Source: Paracoccaceae bacterium
Lineage (GTDB): Bacteria; Pseudomonadota; Alphaproteobacteria; Rhodobacterales; Rhodobacteraceae
Direction: 5' to 3'
Length of the DNA stretch: 64,000 bases
NCBI GenBank assembly: GCA_024639125.1
Contig: JAHEJA010000002.1
Coordinates: forward strand, 65,369 to 129,368
Position numbers and translations under genes: made by a program. Of this stretch, positions 27,813 through 36,039 are shown piece after piece. Under the pieces are notes generated by a model, which was given only the letters and a program-made list of their open reading frames with translations, did not search any database and had not been told where the DNA came from. The stretch's first letter is position 1. The number at the start of each line of letters is the position of its first letter.

Positions 27813-27829
27813 TTGAAACAGCTTGGATT
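27813..27829. promoter_or_regulatory. Purine-island motif, copy 2
   Basis: TTGAAACAGCTTGGATT, 14 bases upstream of the lysR start and 64 bases upstream of puuD. It shares TTGAAACAGCTT with the puuE/uraH gap. The placement would let one regulator act on both divergent genes. Confidence 0.5.
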
Positions 27830-27892
27830 ATTTTGCAATACAAGTAAATTACGCCGCAAGCTAGAGTGCAAGCAACTTTTGGGAGCACATAA

Positions 27893-29146
27893 ATGTACGA
27901 ACTATCTATTATGTGGGATTGGTTGGCGTTTGCTGTCCGGTGGCTGCACGTTATTACAGCGATCGCTTGGATCGGATCATCCTTTTATTTTATCGCGTTG
28001 GATTTGGGTCTGCGCAAGGCGGATGATCTGCCAGAAGGCGCGCATGGCGAAGAATGGCAGGTACACGGCGGTGGGTTTTACCATGTCCGCAAGTATCTGG
28101 TCGCACCTGCGGCGATGCCCGAACATTTGACATGGTTCAAATGGGAAAGCTATTCAACATGGCTGTCAGGCGCGGCAATGTTGATGATCGTCTATTGGGC
28201 TGGTGGCGAGCTGTATTTGATTGATGCAAACAAGGCGGATTTGGCCTTGTGGCAGGGTATTCTGATTTCCGCACTCTCGCTTGCTGTGGGGTGGATCATT
28301 TATGACTGGCTCTGCAAGAACGGGCTTAAGAATTATCCGACCGCTTTGATGGTGATCCTATTTGCACTGCTTGTGGCGATGGGCTGGGGCTATAACCAGA
28401 TCTTTACCGGGCGCGCAATGATGCTGCACCTTGGGGCGTTTACGGCGACGATTATGACGGCCAATGTGTTTTTCATCATCATGCCAAACCAACGCATTGT
28501 TGTTGCTGACCTGCAAGCTGGGCGCAAACCTGACCCTAAATACGGTAAGATTGCAAAACTACGTTCCACGCATAACAACTATCTGACTTTGCCTGTCGTG
28601 TTCTTGATGTTGTCCAACCACTATCCGCTTGCGTTTGCGAGCGAATATAATTGGCTGATTGCGGCGCTTGTTTTTCTAATGGGGGTGACAATACGCCATT
28701 ATTTCAACACGACACATGCGCGCGCTGGTAATCCGATCTGGACATGGCCTGCGACTGTGATCTTGTTTATCTTGATCATGTGGTTGTCGACTTTGGGCGG
28801 TGCAGGCTCTGACACCCGCGAAGAAGCGGCCTTGAGCGAGCGGCAAATGATTTTTGCCAACGCTGCCGGATTTGAAGAGGCCCAAGACATCATCTTGGGT
28901 CGCTGTTCCATGTGTCACGCGGCTGAACCGGTCTATGACGGTATAAGACGCGCGCCCAAAAATGTGCATCTCGAAACCACAGCAGATATCACGGCCTTTG
29001 CCAAACAAATCTATTTGCAGTCAGGACGCAGCACGGCGATGCCGCCTGCGAATGTCACGTGGATGGAAGAAGACGAGCGCCGCGCAATTGTTGAATGGTA
29101 TCGCGCGGCAATGGACGATATGCCCCTGCGCCTTGCTTTGAATTAA
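27893..29146 (+). CDS. puuD: Membrane urate oxidase/hydroxylase with cytochrome c domain
   Basis: PuuD-type urate oxidase (417 aa), oxidising urate to 5-hydroxyisourate. It has an N-terminal integral membrane part with about eight helices ([20 protein letters not shown] at 8-27, [16 protein letters not shown] following) and a C-terminal periplasmic cytochrome c domain with CSMCH at 338-342 and a probable axial Met383 in AMPP. Unlike uricase, this type passes electrons through haem c to the respiratory chain and makes no peroxide. No N-terminal cleavable signal is needed because the first helix inserts. Divergent from lysR; its stop shares TTAA with that of dapA. Confidence 0.92.
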   Translation: MYELSIMWDWLAFAVRWLHVITAIAWIGSSFYFIALDLGLRKADDLPEGAHGEEWQVHGGGFYHVRKYLVAPAAMPEHLTWFKWESYSTWLSGAAMLMIVYWAGGELYLIDANKADLALWQGILISALSLAVGWIIYDWLCKNGLKNYPTALMVILFALLVAMGWGYNQIFTGRAMMLHLGAFTATIMTANVFFIIMPNQRIVVADLQAGRKPDPKYGKIAKLRSTHNNYLTLPVVFLMLSNHYPLAFASEYNWLIAALVFLMGVTIRHYFNTTHARAGNPIWTWPATVILFILIMWLSTLGGAGSDTREEAALSERQMIFANAAGFEEAQDIILGRCSMCHAAEPVYDGIRRAPKNVHLETTADITAFAKQIYLQSGRSTAMPPANVTWMEEDERRAIVEWYRAAMDDMPLRLALN

Positions 29147-30018
29147 GCTGCCAAACCTGCATGTACCAAGGCTGCTTTGATTTTGGCCTTGGTTGCGTCT
29201 GTCAGCGGTGTCAGCGGCAAACGAACATCTGGGTTACATAGCCCTAATGTGCTCATGGCGTATTTGACACCCACCAATCCCGGCTCTGTAAAGATCGCTT
29301 GGTGCAAGGGCATTAAACGGTCTTGGATATCAAGCGCGGTTTTGTAATCACCTTGCAGACATGCGGTTTGCAACTGCGAACAAAGCGCAGGTGCGACGTT
29401 CGCCGTTACCGAAATACAGCCAATGCCACCCTGCGCATTAAAGCCATGCGCGGTCGCGTCTTCGCCAGAAATCTGCAAGAAATCTTTGCCGCAGGTCATG
29501 CGCTGGGCGCAGACACGGGCCAAGTCGCCGGTTGCGTCTTTGACACCGATGATCCGCGGCAGCTTGGCCAATTCACCCATCGTTGCAGGCGACATGTCCA
29601 CCACCGAACGGCCTGGAATGTTATAAATCACGATTGGCAAGTCGCAGGCATCATGCAGCGCTGTGAAATGCGCAATCAAGCCGGCTTGGGTTGGCTTGTT
29701 GTAATAGGGCGTCACAACCAAAGCAGCATCCGCACCAACAGATTTCGCATGCTCCATCAGGCGCAAGGATTCTGCGGTGTTGTTGGAACCGGCACCAGCC
29801 ACAACAGGAATGCGGCCTGCGACGGCTTTGACCACGGTTTCCACAACCAATTCGTGTTCTTCATGGCTAAGCGTTGGGCTTTCACCTGTTGTTCCAACTG
29901 GAACCAAGCCGTGCGACCCTTGGTCGACATGCCAGTCCACCAATTTCTTGAGCGTATCCAGATCCACTGCGCCGTCCTTGAACGGCGTGACCAAAGCTGG
30001 CATTGAGCCTTTTAACAT
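29143..30018 (-). CDS. dapA: 4-Hydroxy-tetrahydrodipicolinate synthase
   Basis: DapA (291 aa, the usual length) condenses pyruvate with aspartate semialdehyde on the diaminopimelate/lysine route. Signatures: [16 protein letters not shown] at the N-terminus, [17 protein letters not shown], the tyrosine in [13 protein letters not shown], the Schiff-base lysine in [11 protein letters not shown] and [11 protein letters not shown]. The ATG at 30018 is preferred because AGGAGCG lies at the right distance; the longer frame to 30105 has no such site. In many alphaproteobacteria dapA lies between a lytic transglycosylase and smpB (from memory). The transglycosylase is here, but the smpB side is taken by puuD. 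Confidence 0.95.
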   Translation of the reverse strand: MLKGSMPALVTPFKDGAVDLDTLKKLVDWHVDQGSHGLVPVGTTGESPTLSHEEHELVVETVVKAVAGRIPVVAGAGSNNTAESLRLMEHAKSVGADAALVVTPYYNKPTQAGLIAHFTALHDACDLPIVIYNIPGRSVVDMSPATMGELAKLPRIIGVKDATGDLARVCAQRMTCGKDFLQISGEDATAHGFNAQGGIGCISVTANVAPALCSQLQTACLQGDYKTALDIQDRLMPLHQAIFTEPGLVGVKYAMSTLGLCNPDVRLPLTPLTDATKAKIKAALVHAGLAA

Positions 30019-30089
30019 GACACGCTCCTTTCCTACATAAGTGGGGAATTGCCCCATTTGCAAAGGTGAATGTTTGCTCATAACATAGA

Positions 30090-30106
30090 CGTGATTTGAA
30101 CCCACG
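30090..30106 (-). other. tRNA T-arm-like sequence (isolated)
   Basis: On the minus strand CGTGG-GTTCAAA-TCACG forms a five-base-pair stem (one G-U) with a canonical T-loop sequence. No matching acceptor, D or anticodon arm and no CCA end can be found around it, so it is not a complete tRNA. It lies in the 145-base gap between dapA and the transglycosylase gene. Confidence 0.4.
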
Positions 30107-30163
30107 ATCCACCTGTATAAATTCCGTATTGTCTATCCTTCGTCACAGGGAAAAAAGCAAGCC

Positions 30164-32113
30164 ATGATCCGCAAGATTGCACTATTAATTGGTCTATTTG
30201 CCACGTCTGCTTGGGGACAGTCGAACGAAAGGGCGCTCAGTTCGGCCTTTGATGCGATGAAGTCCAAGGATTGGTCGCTTGCGGTCACCCTTGGCGCCAG
30301 TGATGGTGCATTGGGCAAAGACATTATTTTGTGGCATTTTTTGCGTTCTGGCGAAGGCCCCTATGAAGTCACGATTGATTTTTTAAAACGCAATCCTGAT
30401 TGGCCCGGATTGCCCTATTTGATTAAGCGGTCGGAAAAGACATTCGCCACGGCCCCGATCAAAGCGACAGTTGCCTTTTTTGACGAACACCTGCCACAAA
30501 CCGCGCAGGGGGCTTTGATCTATGCACGGGCGTTAAATGCCAGCCAGCAAAGCAGCAAAGCAAACTTGATCGCACAAAATGCCTGGCTTAGCTTTTCGAT
30601 GAACCAGGAAACATTTGATGGTTTCATCGCCGACTTTGGCGCAGCGCTCAAGGATCTTCATCAAAATCGCCTGAGCATGGTTTTGTGGAAAGATTGGGAC
30701 GCGGACACAAAAATGATCGCGCCGCGCGTGTCCCAAGAATTTCAGGCCCTCGCCACAGCGCGGATGGCCTTGCGCAACAAACAAGAGGATGGTCTTAATG
30801 CATTAATCAATGCGGTGCCGCCAAAGTTGCAAACCCATCCTCTTTTGGTGCATGCGCGGTACGAATGGCGCACACGGGCGTGGCGCTTGGATGATGCGGC
30901 AGAGCTGATTATTCCGGCAAGTGCATCGCCGGTGAGCTTGGGGAATCCTGATGCCTGGTCCGGGACCCGTAGCAATCTGGCCCGCGATTTATTACGAGAA
31001 GGCAAAGTGTCCGCTGCCTATGAAATCGCATCCAATCACCACCTTAATCGGGGGGATGACTATGCCGAGCTAGAATGGCTAGCTGGGTTCATGGCCTTGA
31101 AAAAGCTAAATAAACCAGTTCTCGCGCAATCGCACTTTGAACGGTTCCTCAAGGGTGTTGATACGCCAATTTCATTGGGTCGCGGTTTTTATTGGTTGGG
31201 CAAGGCTTATCAAGCCCAAGGAGAGACCGCCAAAGCGACCCAAGCCTTTGTGAATGGGGCCGAACATCAAACCAGCTTTTACGGGCTTCTTGCCGCGGAA
31301 GAAATTGGCGCGCCGATTGATCCTGCGTTTTCGGATCGCTCCGAGCTGCCGGATTGGCGGGGGGCTGAATTTACCAAAAGCTCTGTGTTCAAGGCGGCAA
31401 TCTTGTTGTTCGCGGCGGATCAACCTGCGTTGGGGGAACGGTTTTTAACGCATTTGGCGGAAACGTTGACGGATAATGAAATTCTACAAATGGCGGATTT
31501 CCTAGAAGAGTTTGAAAAGCCGCATGTCTTGGTGATGTTAGGGAAACGTGCAGCAAGTCAGGGGCGCAATATCCCGCGCCCTTATTTTGCGCTGCATCCG
31601 CTGACGTCTGTAAAGTGGCCTGTGAAAACCGAATTGGCCTTGGCGATTTCGCGCCGTGAAAGCGAATTTGATCCGATGGTGGTTTCCCCAGTTGGGGCCA
31701 AAGGGTTAATGCAATTGATGCCCAAAACCGCCGAAGAAATGGCCGGAGATTTGGGCGTTCCTTTTGATGAACCACGTCTTACCCAAGATTGGCAATATAA
31801 CGCAGCCCTTGGCACAACCTATTTGGCAGAACTGGGTGCGCGGTTCCAAGGCAATCCTGTATTGATATCGATCGCGTATAACGCAGGTCCAAGCCGTGCC
31901 GACAAATGGAGCGAACTCTACGGTGATCCGCGCTCGCCTAATGTGGATTTGATCGAATGGATCGAAATGATCCCCTTTCAGGAAACGCGCAACTATGTGA
32001 TGCGCGTTACAGAAAGCCTGCCTGTTTATCGGGCTCGATTGGGGCAAACGGCTTTGCCTGTGCCATTTTCCAAAGAGCTGCGGGGATCAGGTCTTTTGCC
32101 GCTCTCGCCATAG
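30164..32113 (+). CDS. slt: Soluble lytic murein transglycosylase
   Basis: Periplasmic peptidoglycan lyase of the Slt70 family (649 aa). A signal peptide (RKIALLIGLFATSAWGQS, cleavage near residue 19) leads into an alpha-helical superhelical domain (about 20-470). The C-terminal SLT lysozyme-like domain follows: SRRESEFDP (496-504) with catalytic Glu499, GAKGLMQLMPKTA, and SIAYNAGPSRADKW. It cleaves the glycan strand with formation of 1,6-anhydromuramic acid. It is divergent from dapA. Its last 27 bases overlap the end of the EamA transporter gene on the other strand. Confidence 0.93.
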   Translation: MIRKIALLIGLFATSAWGQSNERALSSAFDAMKSKDWSLAVTLGASDGALGKDIILWHFLRSGEGPYEVTIDFLKRNPDWPGLPYLIKRSEKTFATAPIKATVAFFDEHLPQTAQGALIYARALNASQQSSKANLIAQNAWLSFSMNQETFDGFIADFGAALKDLHQNRLSMVLWKDWDADTKMIAPRVSQEFQALATARMALRNKQEDGLNALINAVPPKLQTHPLLVHARYEWRTRAWRLDDAAELIIPASASPVSLGNPDAWSGTRSNLARDLLREGKVSAAYEIASNHHLNRGDDYAELEWLAGFMALKKLNKPVLAQSHFERFLKGVDTPISLGRGFYWLGKAYQAQGETAKATQAFVNGAEHQTSFYGLLAAEEIGAPIDPAFSDRSELPDWRGAEFTKSSVFKAAILLFAADQPALGERFLTHLAETLTDNEILQMADFLEEFEKPHVLVMLGKRAASQGRNIPRPYFALHPLTSVKWPVKTELALAISRRESEFDPMVVSPVGAKGLMQLMPKTAEEMAGDLGVPFDEPRLTQDWQYNAALGTTYLAELGARFQGNPVLISIAYNAGPSRADKWSELYGDPRSPNVDLIEWIEMIPFQETRNYVMRVTESLPVYRARLGQTALPVPFSKELRGSGLLPLSP

Positions 32114-32950
32114 GGTGAACAATCCCGCACAAACGACGATCGCGGCCCCGATAACTGTGTTCATCTCGGCGGATTCTCCGAAAATAAGGATTCCAATCGA
32201 CGAGGCGAACACAAGTTGCAAATAGGCGAATGGCTGCACCGCGCTGGCTTCGGCGACTTCGTAGCAGCGGATCAATAGATAATGCCCTAGCGCGCCTGTC
32301 ACACATAGCACACCCATCCACCCCCAATCGGTCGCAGACATCGGTTCCCAGAACCACACGCCAACAACTGTCATGCCAATCGATCCGACAACGCCGGTCC
32401 AGAAAAAGCTGGTGGCGCTGGTGTCCTTGCGTGCGGCATAGCGCGTCAACAAGCCATAGGTTGCAAACAAAAGTGCTGCTATCAGCGGTATGATTGCTTT
32501 GGGGGAAAAGACGCCAACGCCGGGTTCCAAGATGATCAAAACGCCAACAAAGCCGATCCCGATCGCCGTCCACCTGCGCCAGCCGACTTTTTCGCCCAGA
32601 ATTGGCCCAGACAAGGCCGCAACCAACAGTGGATAACTGGTGAAAATCGCATGACTTTCAACAAGCCCCAGCAATTTAAAGCCCAAAACCATAACGCAGA
32701 TTTCGGTAATCAATAGCAAGGCACGCGTCGTTTGAACAATCGGTTGTGATGTTTTCGCAGCGGCCCTTAGGCCCCCCGCTTTGCGCGATGCAACGGTCAT
32801 GACAAAAGCCGCAAAGAACCAATAGCGGATCATGACGACCATGATCACATTGTATTCACTGGCCAAGTGACGCGATACCCCGTCTTGGGATGCAAAGACG
32901 ATGGTGGTCAAAACCATCAAGATAATTCCAAGGCGTGTGTTATTTTGCAT
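32087..32950 (-). CDS. DMT superfamily transporter (EamA family)
   Basis: Inner-membrane carrier (287 aa) with ten predicted helices in two EamA repeats (about 8-140 and 150-280). Typical segments are VFASQDGVSRHLASEYN, FTSYPLLVAALSGPILGEKV at the end of the first repeat and QLVFASSIGILIFGE in the second. Such carriers export amino acids, nucleobases or other metabolites; the substrate cannot be told. The start lies within the last 11 bases of mnmD, so the two genes are co-transcribed and probably translationally coupled. The end overlaps slt tail to tail. Confidence 0.87.
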   Translation of the reverse strand: MQNNTRLGIILMVLTTIVFASQDGVSRHLASEYNVIMVVMIRYWFFAAFVMTVASRKAGGLRAAAKTSQPIVQTTRALLLITEICVMVLGFKLLGLVESHAIFTSYPLLVAALSGPILGEKVGWRRWTAIGIGFVGVLIILEPGVGVFSPKAIIPLIAALLFATYGLLTRYAARKDTSATSFFWTGVVGSIGMTVVGVWFWEPMSATDWGWMGVLCVTGALGHYLLIRCYEVAEASAVQPFAYLQLVFASSIGILIFGESAEMNTVIGAAIVVCAGLFTLWRERQKT

Positions 32951-33632
32951 TGCGTGTCTCTTTTTGGGCTAGGGTCATGTGGCGTTTACGACCAAACCCC
33001 GGAATACGTGTTACATTAAAACCAGCTGCTTCTAGATTGCGGCGTACAAATCCTGCCGCCGTGTATGACGCGGCTGTTCCTAAATCAGTGGTATGAATTG
33101 CAACCTGTTGCAAGAGCTCTTGTCCCCAAAGCTCGGGATTTTTTGCGGGTGAAAACCCATCTAGGAACCAACAATCCGCACGTTGATCCCACAAAGCAAG
33201 GGTATCTCGGGCGTCTCCGATTTTGATTGTAAGGGTGTAGTCCGCGCCAGTAATCTGGCCCGCGTCCAGCAATGATGCCCAAAGGGGCGCAAATTCTTGG
33301 GCAAGGGGGGCGATGTCGGGAAACTGAAGATGTGCGCGGATCATATCATCGGGCGTCATTGGAAACGCTTCGAAGGTGGTGAATTGAAACGCCCCCTTTT
33401 GTTGGGTGCGACGCCATAGGTCCAACGTCGCCAAAAAATTCAACGCGGTGCCAAAGCCCAATTCCGCAATATGAAAGCCATCTTGAAACCGTTCGGGTAA
33501 ATTGTTGCCTGTCAAAAACACATGCCGTGTTTCGTTCAGCCCATGATCCGCAGAATAATAGGGATCATCGAACCGGGTCGATATTGGAATTTCATCGCTG
33601 CGCCATTCTAGCAAGGGAGAAGCATGTGACAT
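32940..33632 (-). CDS. mnmD: tRNA 5-methylaminomethyl-2-thiouridine methyltransferase (MnmD)
   Basis: Stand-alone form (230 aa) of the methyltransferase half of MnmC, which methylates nm5s2U34 in tRNA wobble positions using SAM. Signatures: FDDPYYSADHGLNETRHVFL (20-39), AELGFGTALNFLATL for SAM binding, and the catalytic DGFSPAKNPELWG. The start at 33632 matches the family N-terminus (LEWRSDEIPISTRFDD). The longer frame to 33779 would translate a 13-base tandem repeat in the promoter region and is rejected. The flavin half of MnmC appears to be the divergent FAD gene at 33779. Confidence 0.88.
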   Translation of the reverse strand: MSHASPLLEWRSDEIPISTRFDDPYYSADHGLNETRHVFLTGNNLPERFQDGFHIAELGFGTALNFLATLDLWRRTQQKGAFQFTTFEAFPMTPDDMIRAHLQFPDIAPLAQEFAPLWASLLDAGQITGADYTLTIKIGDARDTLALWDQRADCWFLDGFSPAKNPELWGQELLQQVAIHTTDLGTAASYTAAGFVRRNLEAAGFNVTRIPGFGRKRHMTLAQKETRNAK

Positions 33633-33667
33633 GTCTAGGACTTGGTCTCTGGGGTTAGTATGTTGCG

Positions 33668-33719
33668 CCAGAGATTCCGGCCAGAAATTCCAGCCAGAGA
33701 TTCCGGCCAGACTTTCTAG
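33668..33719. repeat. Four tandem 13-bp repeats in the mnmD/FAD-gene promoter gap
   Basis: Units CCAGAGATTCCGG (33668), CCAGAAATTCCAG (33681), CCAGAGATTCCGG (33694) and a diverged CCAGACTTTCTAG (33707) follow one another without spacers. Copies 1 and 3 are identical. The array lies 36 bases before the mnmD start and 59 bases before the FAD gene. It is too short and spacerless to be CRISPR; it may be a run of operator sites or a slippage product. Confidence 0.8.
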
Positions 33720-33778
33720 GGCCTTGTTTCTGACAGCAATCGTTATTAGGACACTGCAACAACTGGGATAGGCTTGCA

Positions 33779-34813
33779 ATGGTAGATGTCACAATTCGCG
33801 GCGCGGGAATATTGGGATTGGCTCTGGCTTGGGTGTTGGTGTCACGCGGTGCCAAAGTCCAAGTGATCGACCCCAATGGCGTGGCCCATGGTGCAAGTGG
33901 CGGCATCGTCGGAGCCTTGGCACCACATGTGCCCGAAAATTGGAACAGCAAAAAAGAATTTCAACGTGACAGCTTGTTGATGGCAGAGACGTTTTGGTCT
34001 GATGTGGATGGCGCCTCTGGACGATCCAGCGGGTATGCGCGGTTGGGGCGCGTGCAGCCCATTTTAGAGGATCGCGGTATTGCCTTGGCTAAACTGCGGG
34101 GGGAAAACGCCCAAGAGCTCTGGCAAGGGCGTGCAACGTGGCGCGTGCTGACTGCGTCCGATATGGATGACTGGATGACGCCGTCGCCGACGGGGCATTG
34201 GATCTTTGACACGTTGACGGGCCGGATAAATCCATTGGCCGCATGTCAGTCTTTGGCCGCTGCGATCCGCACCAAGGGCGGAACGTTCGATGCCGTGGGC
34301 CAAGATCGCGGTCATGTCGTATGGGCGACGGGTGTGCATGATCTGGACCGTATTTCAGCGCAACGCCCGCGCATGTTTGGCAATGGTGTCAAAGGACAGG
34401 CTGCTTTGTTTGCGCTGGATCGACGCGATTTCCCCCAGCTGTTTGCCGATGCGTTACATATCATACCGCATGAAAACGGCACCGTCGCGGTTGGGTCAAC
34501 TTCGGAACGGGACTATGACGATGCGACCTCTACAGATGCGCAGTTGGATGACATTGTTGCCCGTGCCCGCCAGTTTTTACCACAGCTTCAAGACGCCCCA
34601 ATTTTGCAAAAATGGGCAGGTGTGCGCCCCCGCAGCCGTAGCCGCGCCCCTGTGATGGGGCCGCATCCACTGGATCCTGCGGCCTATATTCTGAATGGTG
34701 GTTTCAAGATTGGTTTGGGCATGGCACCCAAAATGGCGCATGTCATGGCGGATATTTTGTTAGAAGGCCATGACGCCATTCCCGATGATTTTCGCCCAGA
34801 GGCCAGCTATTAG
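33779..34813 (+). CDS. FAD-dependent oxidoreductase, probable MnmC flavin half
   Basis: D-amino-acid-oxidase-fold flavoprotein (344 aa) with RGAGILGLALAWVLVSRGAK (7-26) and a C-terminal KWAGVRPRSRSRAPVMGPH FAD/substrate segment. The motif GASGGIVGALAPH and the RQFLPQL...AGVRP pattern resemble the C-terminal oxidase domain of MnmC, which removes the carboxymethyl group from cmnm5s2U34 before methylation. Divergent placement next to mnmD supports a split MnmC. A general DAO-type amino acid oxidase is the alternative. No signal peptide. Its TAG stop shares TTAG with the stop of the convergent dehydratase gene. Confidence 0.75.
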   Translation: MVDVTIRGAGILGLALAWVLVSRGAKVQVIDPNGVAHGASGGIVGALAPHVPENWNSKKEFQRDSLLMAETFWSDVDGASGRSSGYARLGRVQPILEDRGIALAKLRGENAQELWQGRATWRVLTASDMDDWMTPSPTGHWIFDTLTGRINPLAACQSLAAAIRTKGGTFDAVGQDRGHVVWATGVHDLDRISAQRPRMFGNGVKGQAALFALDRRDFPQLFADALHIIPHENGTVAVGSTSERDYDDATSTDAQLDDIVARARQFLPQLQDAPILQKWAGVRPRSRSRAPVMGPHPLDPAAYILNGGFKIGLGMAPKMAHVMADILLEGHDAIPDDFRPEASY

Positions 34814-35598
34814 GCCGTGGCCATTGCTGTCATACACAATCGCCCATCTTGCGCACGTACCCAACATGTTCCGTCTTTCCAACATAGGTCAGCTTGTTCG
34901 AAATGCATCAACGGCGCAGTGCCTCGGAATGAAAACGTGCTAAGCGCGCCAAGTTGGTCCTGCGCCTGAAGCATCAACAGCTGTGCCAACAAGGGGCCAT
35001 GCGTGACCAAGCCTTTGTACCCTTCGATATCGCGTGCGTAATCCAGATCATAGTGAATGCGATGCCCGTTAAACGTCAGCGCCGAATAGCGGAACAATTG
35101 CGTTGAAGTGAACGCGACCTGTTCGCACAGGGCTTCGTCGGTTGGTGCACTGGCCGGGGTTGGCTGTGGCGCGTCGGGATCAGGGTCCTCTCTGTAGACC
35201 AGATCTTGATATTCGCGCACACAGAGGGTTCCATTTTGTTCGATATCGTGGCGCACCGTCACAAAGGCCAAAGGACCACTGCGCCCTTGTTTATGCTCTG
35301 TTTGATGAATTGTGCTGGTTTTGGTGGCGGTCTGTCCAACGCGCAGAGGCGCCAAAAATTCCAGCTGCCCACCGGCCCACATTCGGCGTGGCAACCCCAT
35401 ATCAGGGATCAAGCCATGACCGGTTTTTGGATGTCCATCGCGCCCCAGATCTTGGGCCATTTGGGGATCCCAAAAATAGATTTGATGAAAAAACGGCGGG
35501 AGGATATCGCCCTCTTGTACCCGTTCAATGCGATCAAGCGTCACCAACAGGGCATTGCTGCGCGCGGGATCAAGGATATCGGTTTGACTCTGTAACAT
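34810..35598 (-). CDS. MaoC-like acyl-CoA dehydratase (FAS1-type N-terminal dehydratase family)
   Basis: Hot-dog-fold hydratase (262 aa) with a double hot-dog layout: an N-terminal MaoC_dehydrat_N-like half (VQEGDILPPFFHQIYFWDP, GLPRRMWAGGQLEFLAPLRV) and a C-terminal half with the catalytic pattern RYSALTFNGHRIHYDLDYA. Members are annotated as mesaconyl-C4-CoA hydratase or HTD2-type 3-hydroxyacyl dehydratase. It would hydrate an enoyl- or mesaconyl-type CoA ester in the cytosol. A (2S)-methylsuccinyl-CoA dehydrogenase-like gene 4 kb away handles a related CoA ester, but no direct link is shown. It stands alone on its strand, divergent from the VOC gene. Confidence 0.8.
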   Translation of the reverse strand: MLQSQTDILDPARSNALLVTLDRIERVQEGDILPPFFHQIYFWDPQMAQDLGRDGHPKTGHGLIPDMGLPRRMWAGGQLEFLAPLRVGQTATKTSTIHQTEHKQGRSGPLAFVTVRHDIEQNGTLCVREYQDLVYREDPDPDAPQPTPASAPTDEALCEQVAFTSTQLFRYSALTFNGHRIHYDLDYARDIEGYKGLVTHGPLLAQLLMLQAQDQLGALSTFSFRGTAPLMHFEQADLCWKDGTCWVRAQDGRLCMTAMATA

Positions 35599-35640
35599 GG
35601 GACCCTCATGGTTGCGGTGACGCGATTAGGAGATGGTAAA

Positions 35641-36039
35641 ATGCCAACAGTGACATCTTTGGATCATCTTGTTTTAACGGTAAATTCAATAGAGGCAACG
35701 GTCGGTTTTTACGAAACCGTGCTGGGCATGACGTCTGACATCTTTGTCGGGACCGATGGCACACGTCGTGTGGCGTTGATGTTTGGTTCGCAGAAAATCA
35801 ATCTGCACCAAGTGGGCCGTGAATTTGACCCAAAATCCAAGCATCCAACATCAGGGTCCGGGGATTTGTGCTTTTTGTCGGACCACGCCATTGACGACTG
35901 GGTCGCGCATTTAACAAACCACTTGGTGACAATCGAAGAGGGGCCAATTCAACGCACTGGCGCGCTTGGTCCCATTCTTTCGGTGTATGTCCGTGATCCG
36001 GATCAGAACCTTATCGAGATTGCGCAGCCGCTGTATTGA
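35641..36039 (+). CDS. VOC superfamily protein (glyoxalase/dioxygenase fold)
   Basis: Small vicinal-oxygen-chelate protein (132 aa) with two paired beta-alpha-beta-beta-beta modules: TSLDHLVLTVNSIEATVGFY at the start, with a metal-ligand-like His, QKINLHQVGREFDP in the middle and SVYVRDPDQNLIEIAQPLY at the end, with the usual C-terminal Glu ligand. Such proteins act as glyoxalases, fosfomycin-type thiol transferases or dioxygenases; the reaction here is unknown. Start at 35641 because GGAG (35630-35633) lies 7 bases upstream; the longer frame from 35608 lacks support. It overlaps the end of znuA by 29 bases, tail to tail. Confidence 0.82.
   Translation: MPTVTSLDHLVLTVNSIEATVGFYETVLGMTSDIFVGTDGTRRVALMFGSQKINLHQVGREFDPKSKHPTSGSGDLCFLSDHAIDDWVAHLTNHLVTIEEGPIQRTGALGPILSVYVRDPDQNLIEIAQPLY

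Noticed and set aside
30061-30163. Complete tRNA or two-piece tmRNA gene
   Set aside because: Only the T-arm can be formed; no acceptor stem, anticodon arm or tag frame fits in the 145-base gap.
33668-33719. CRISPR array
   Set aside because: Units are 13 bases, without spacers, and there are no cas genes.
33633-33779. N-terminal extension of MnmD through the tandem repeat
   Set aside because: Family members start at the LEWRSDE region; the extension translates the 13-base repeats into low-complexity sequence.
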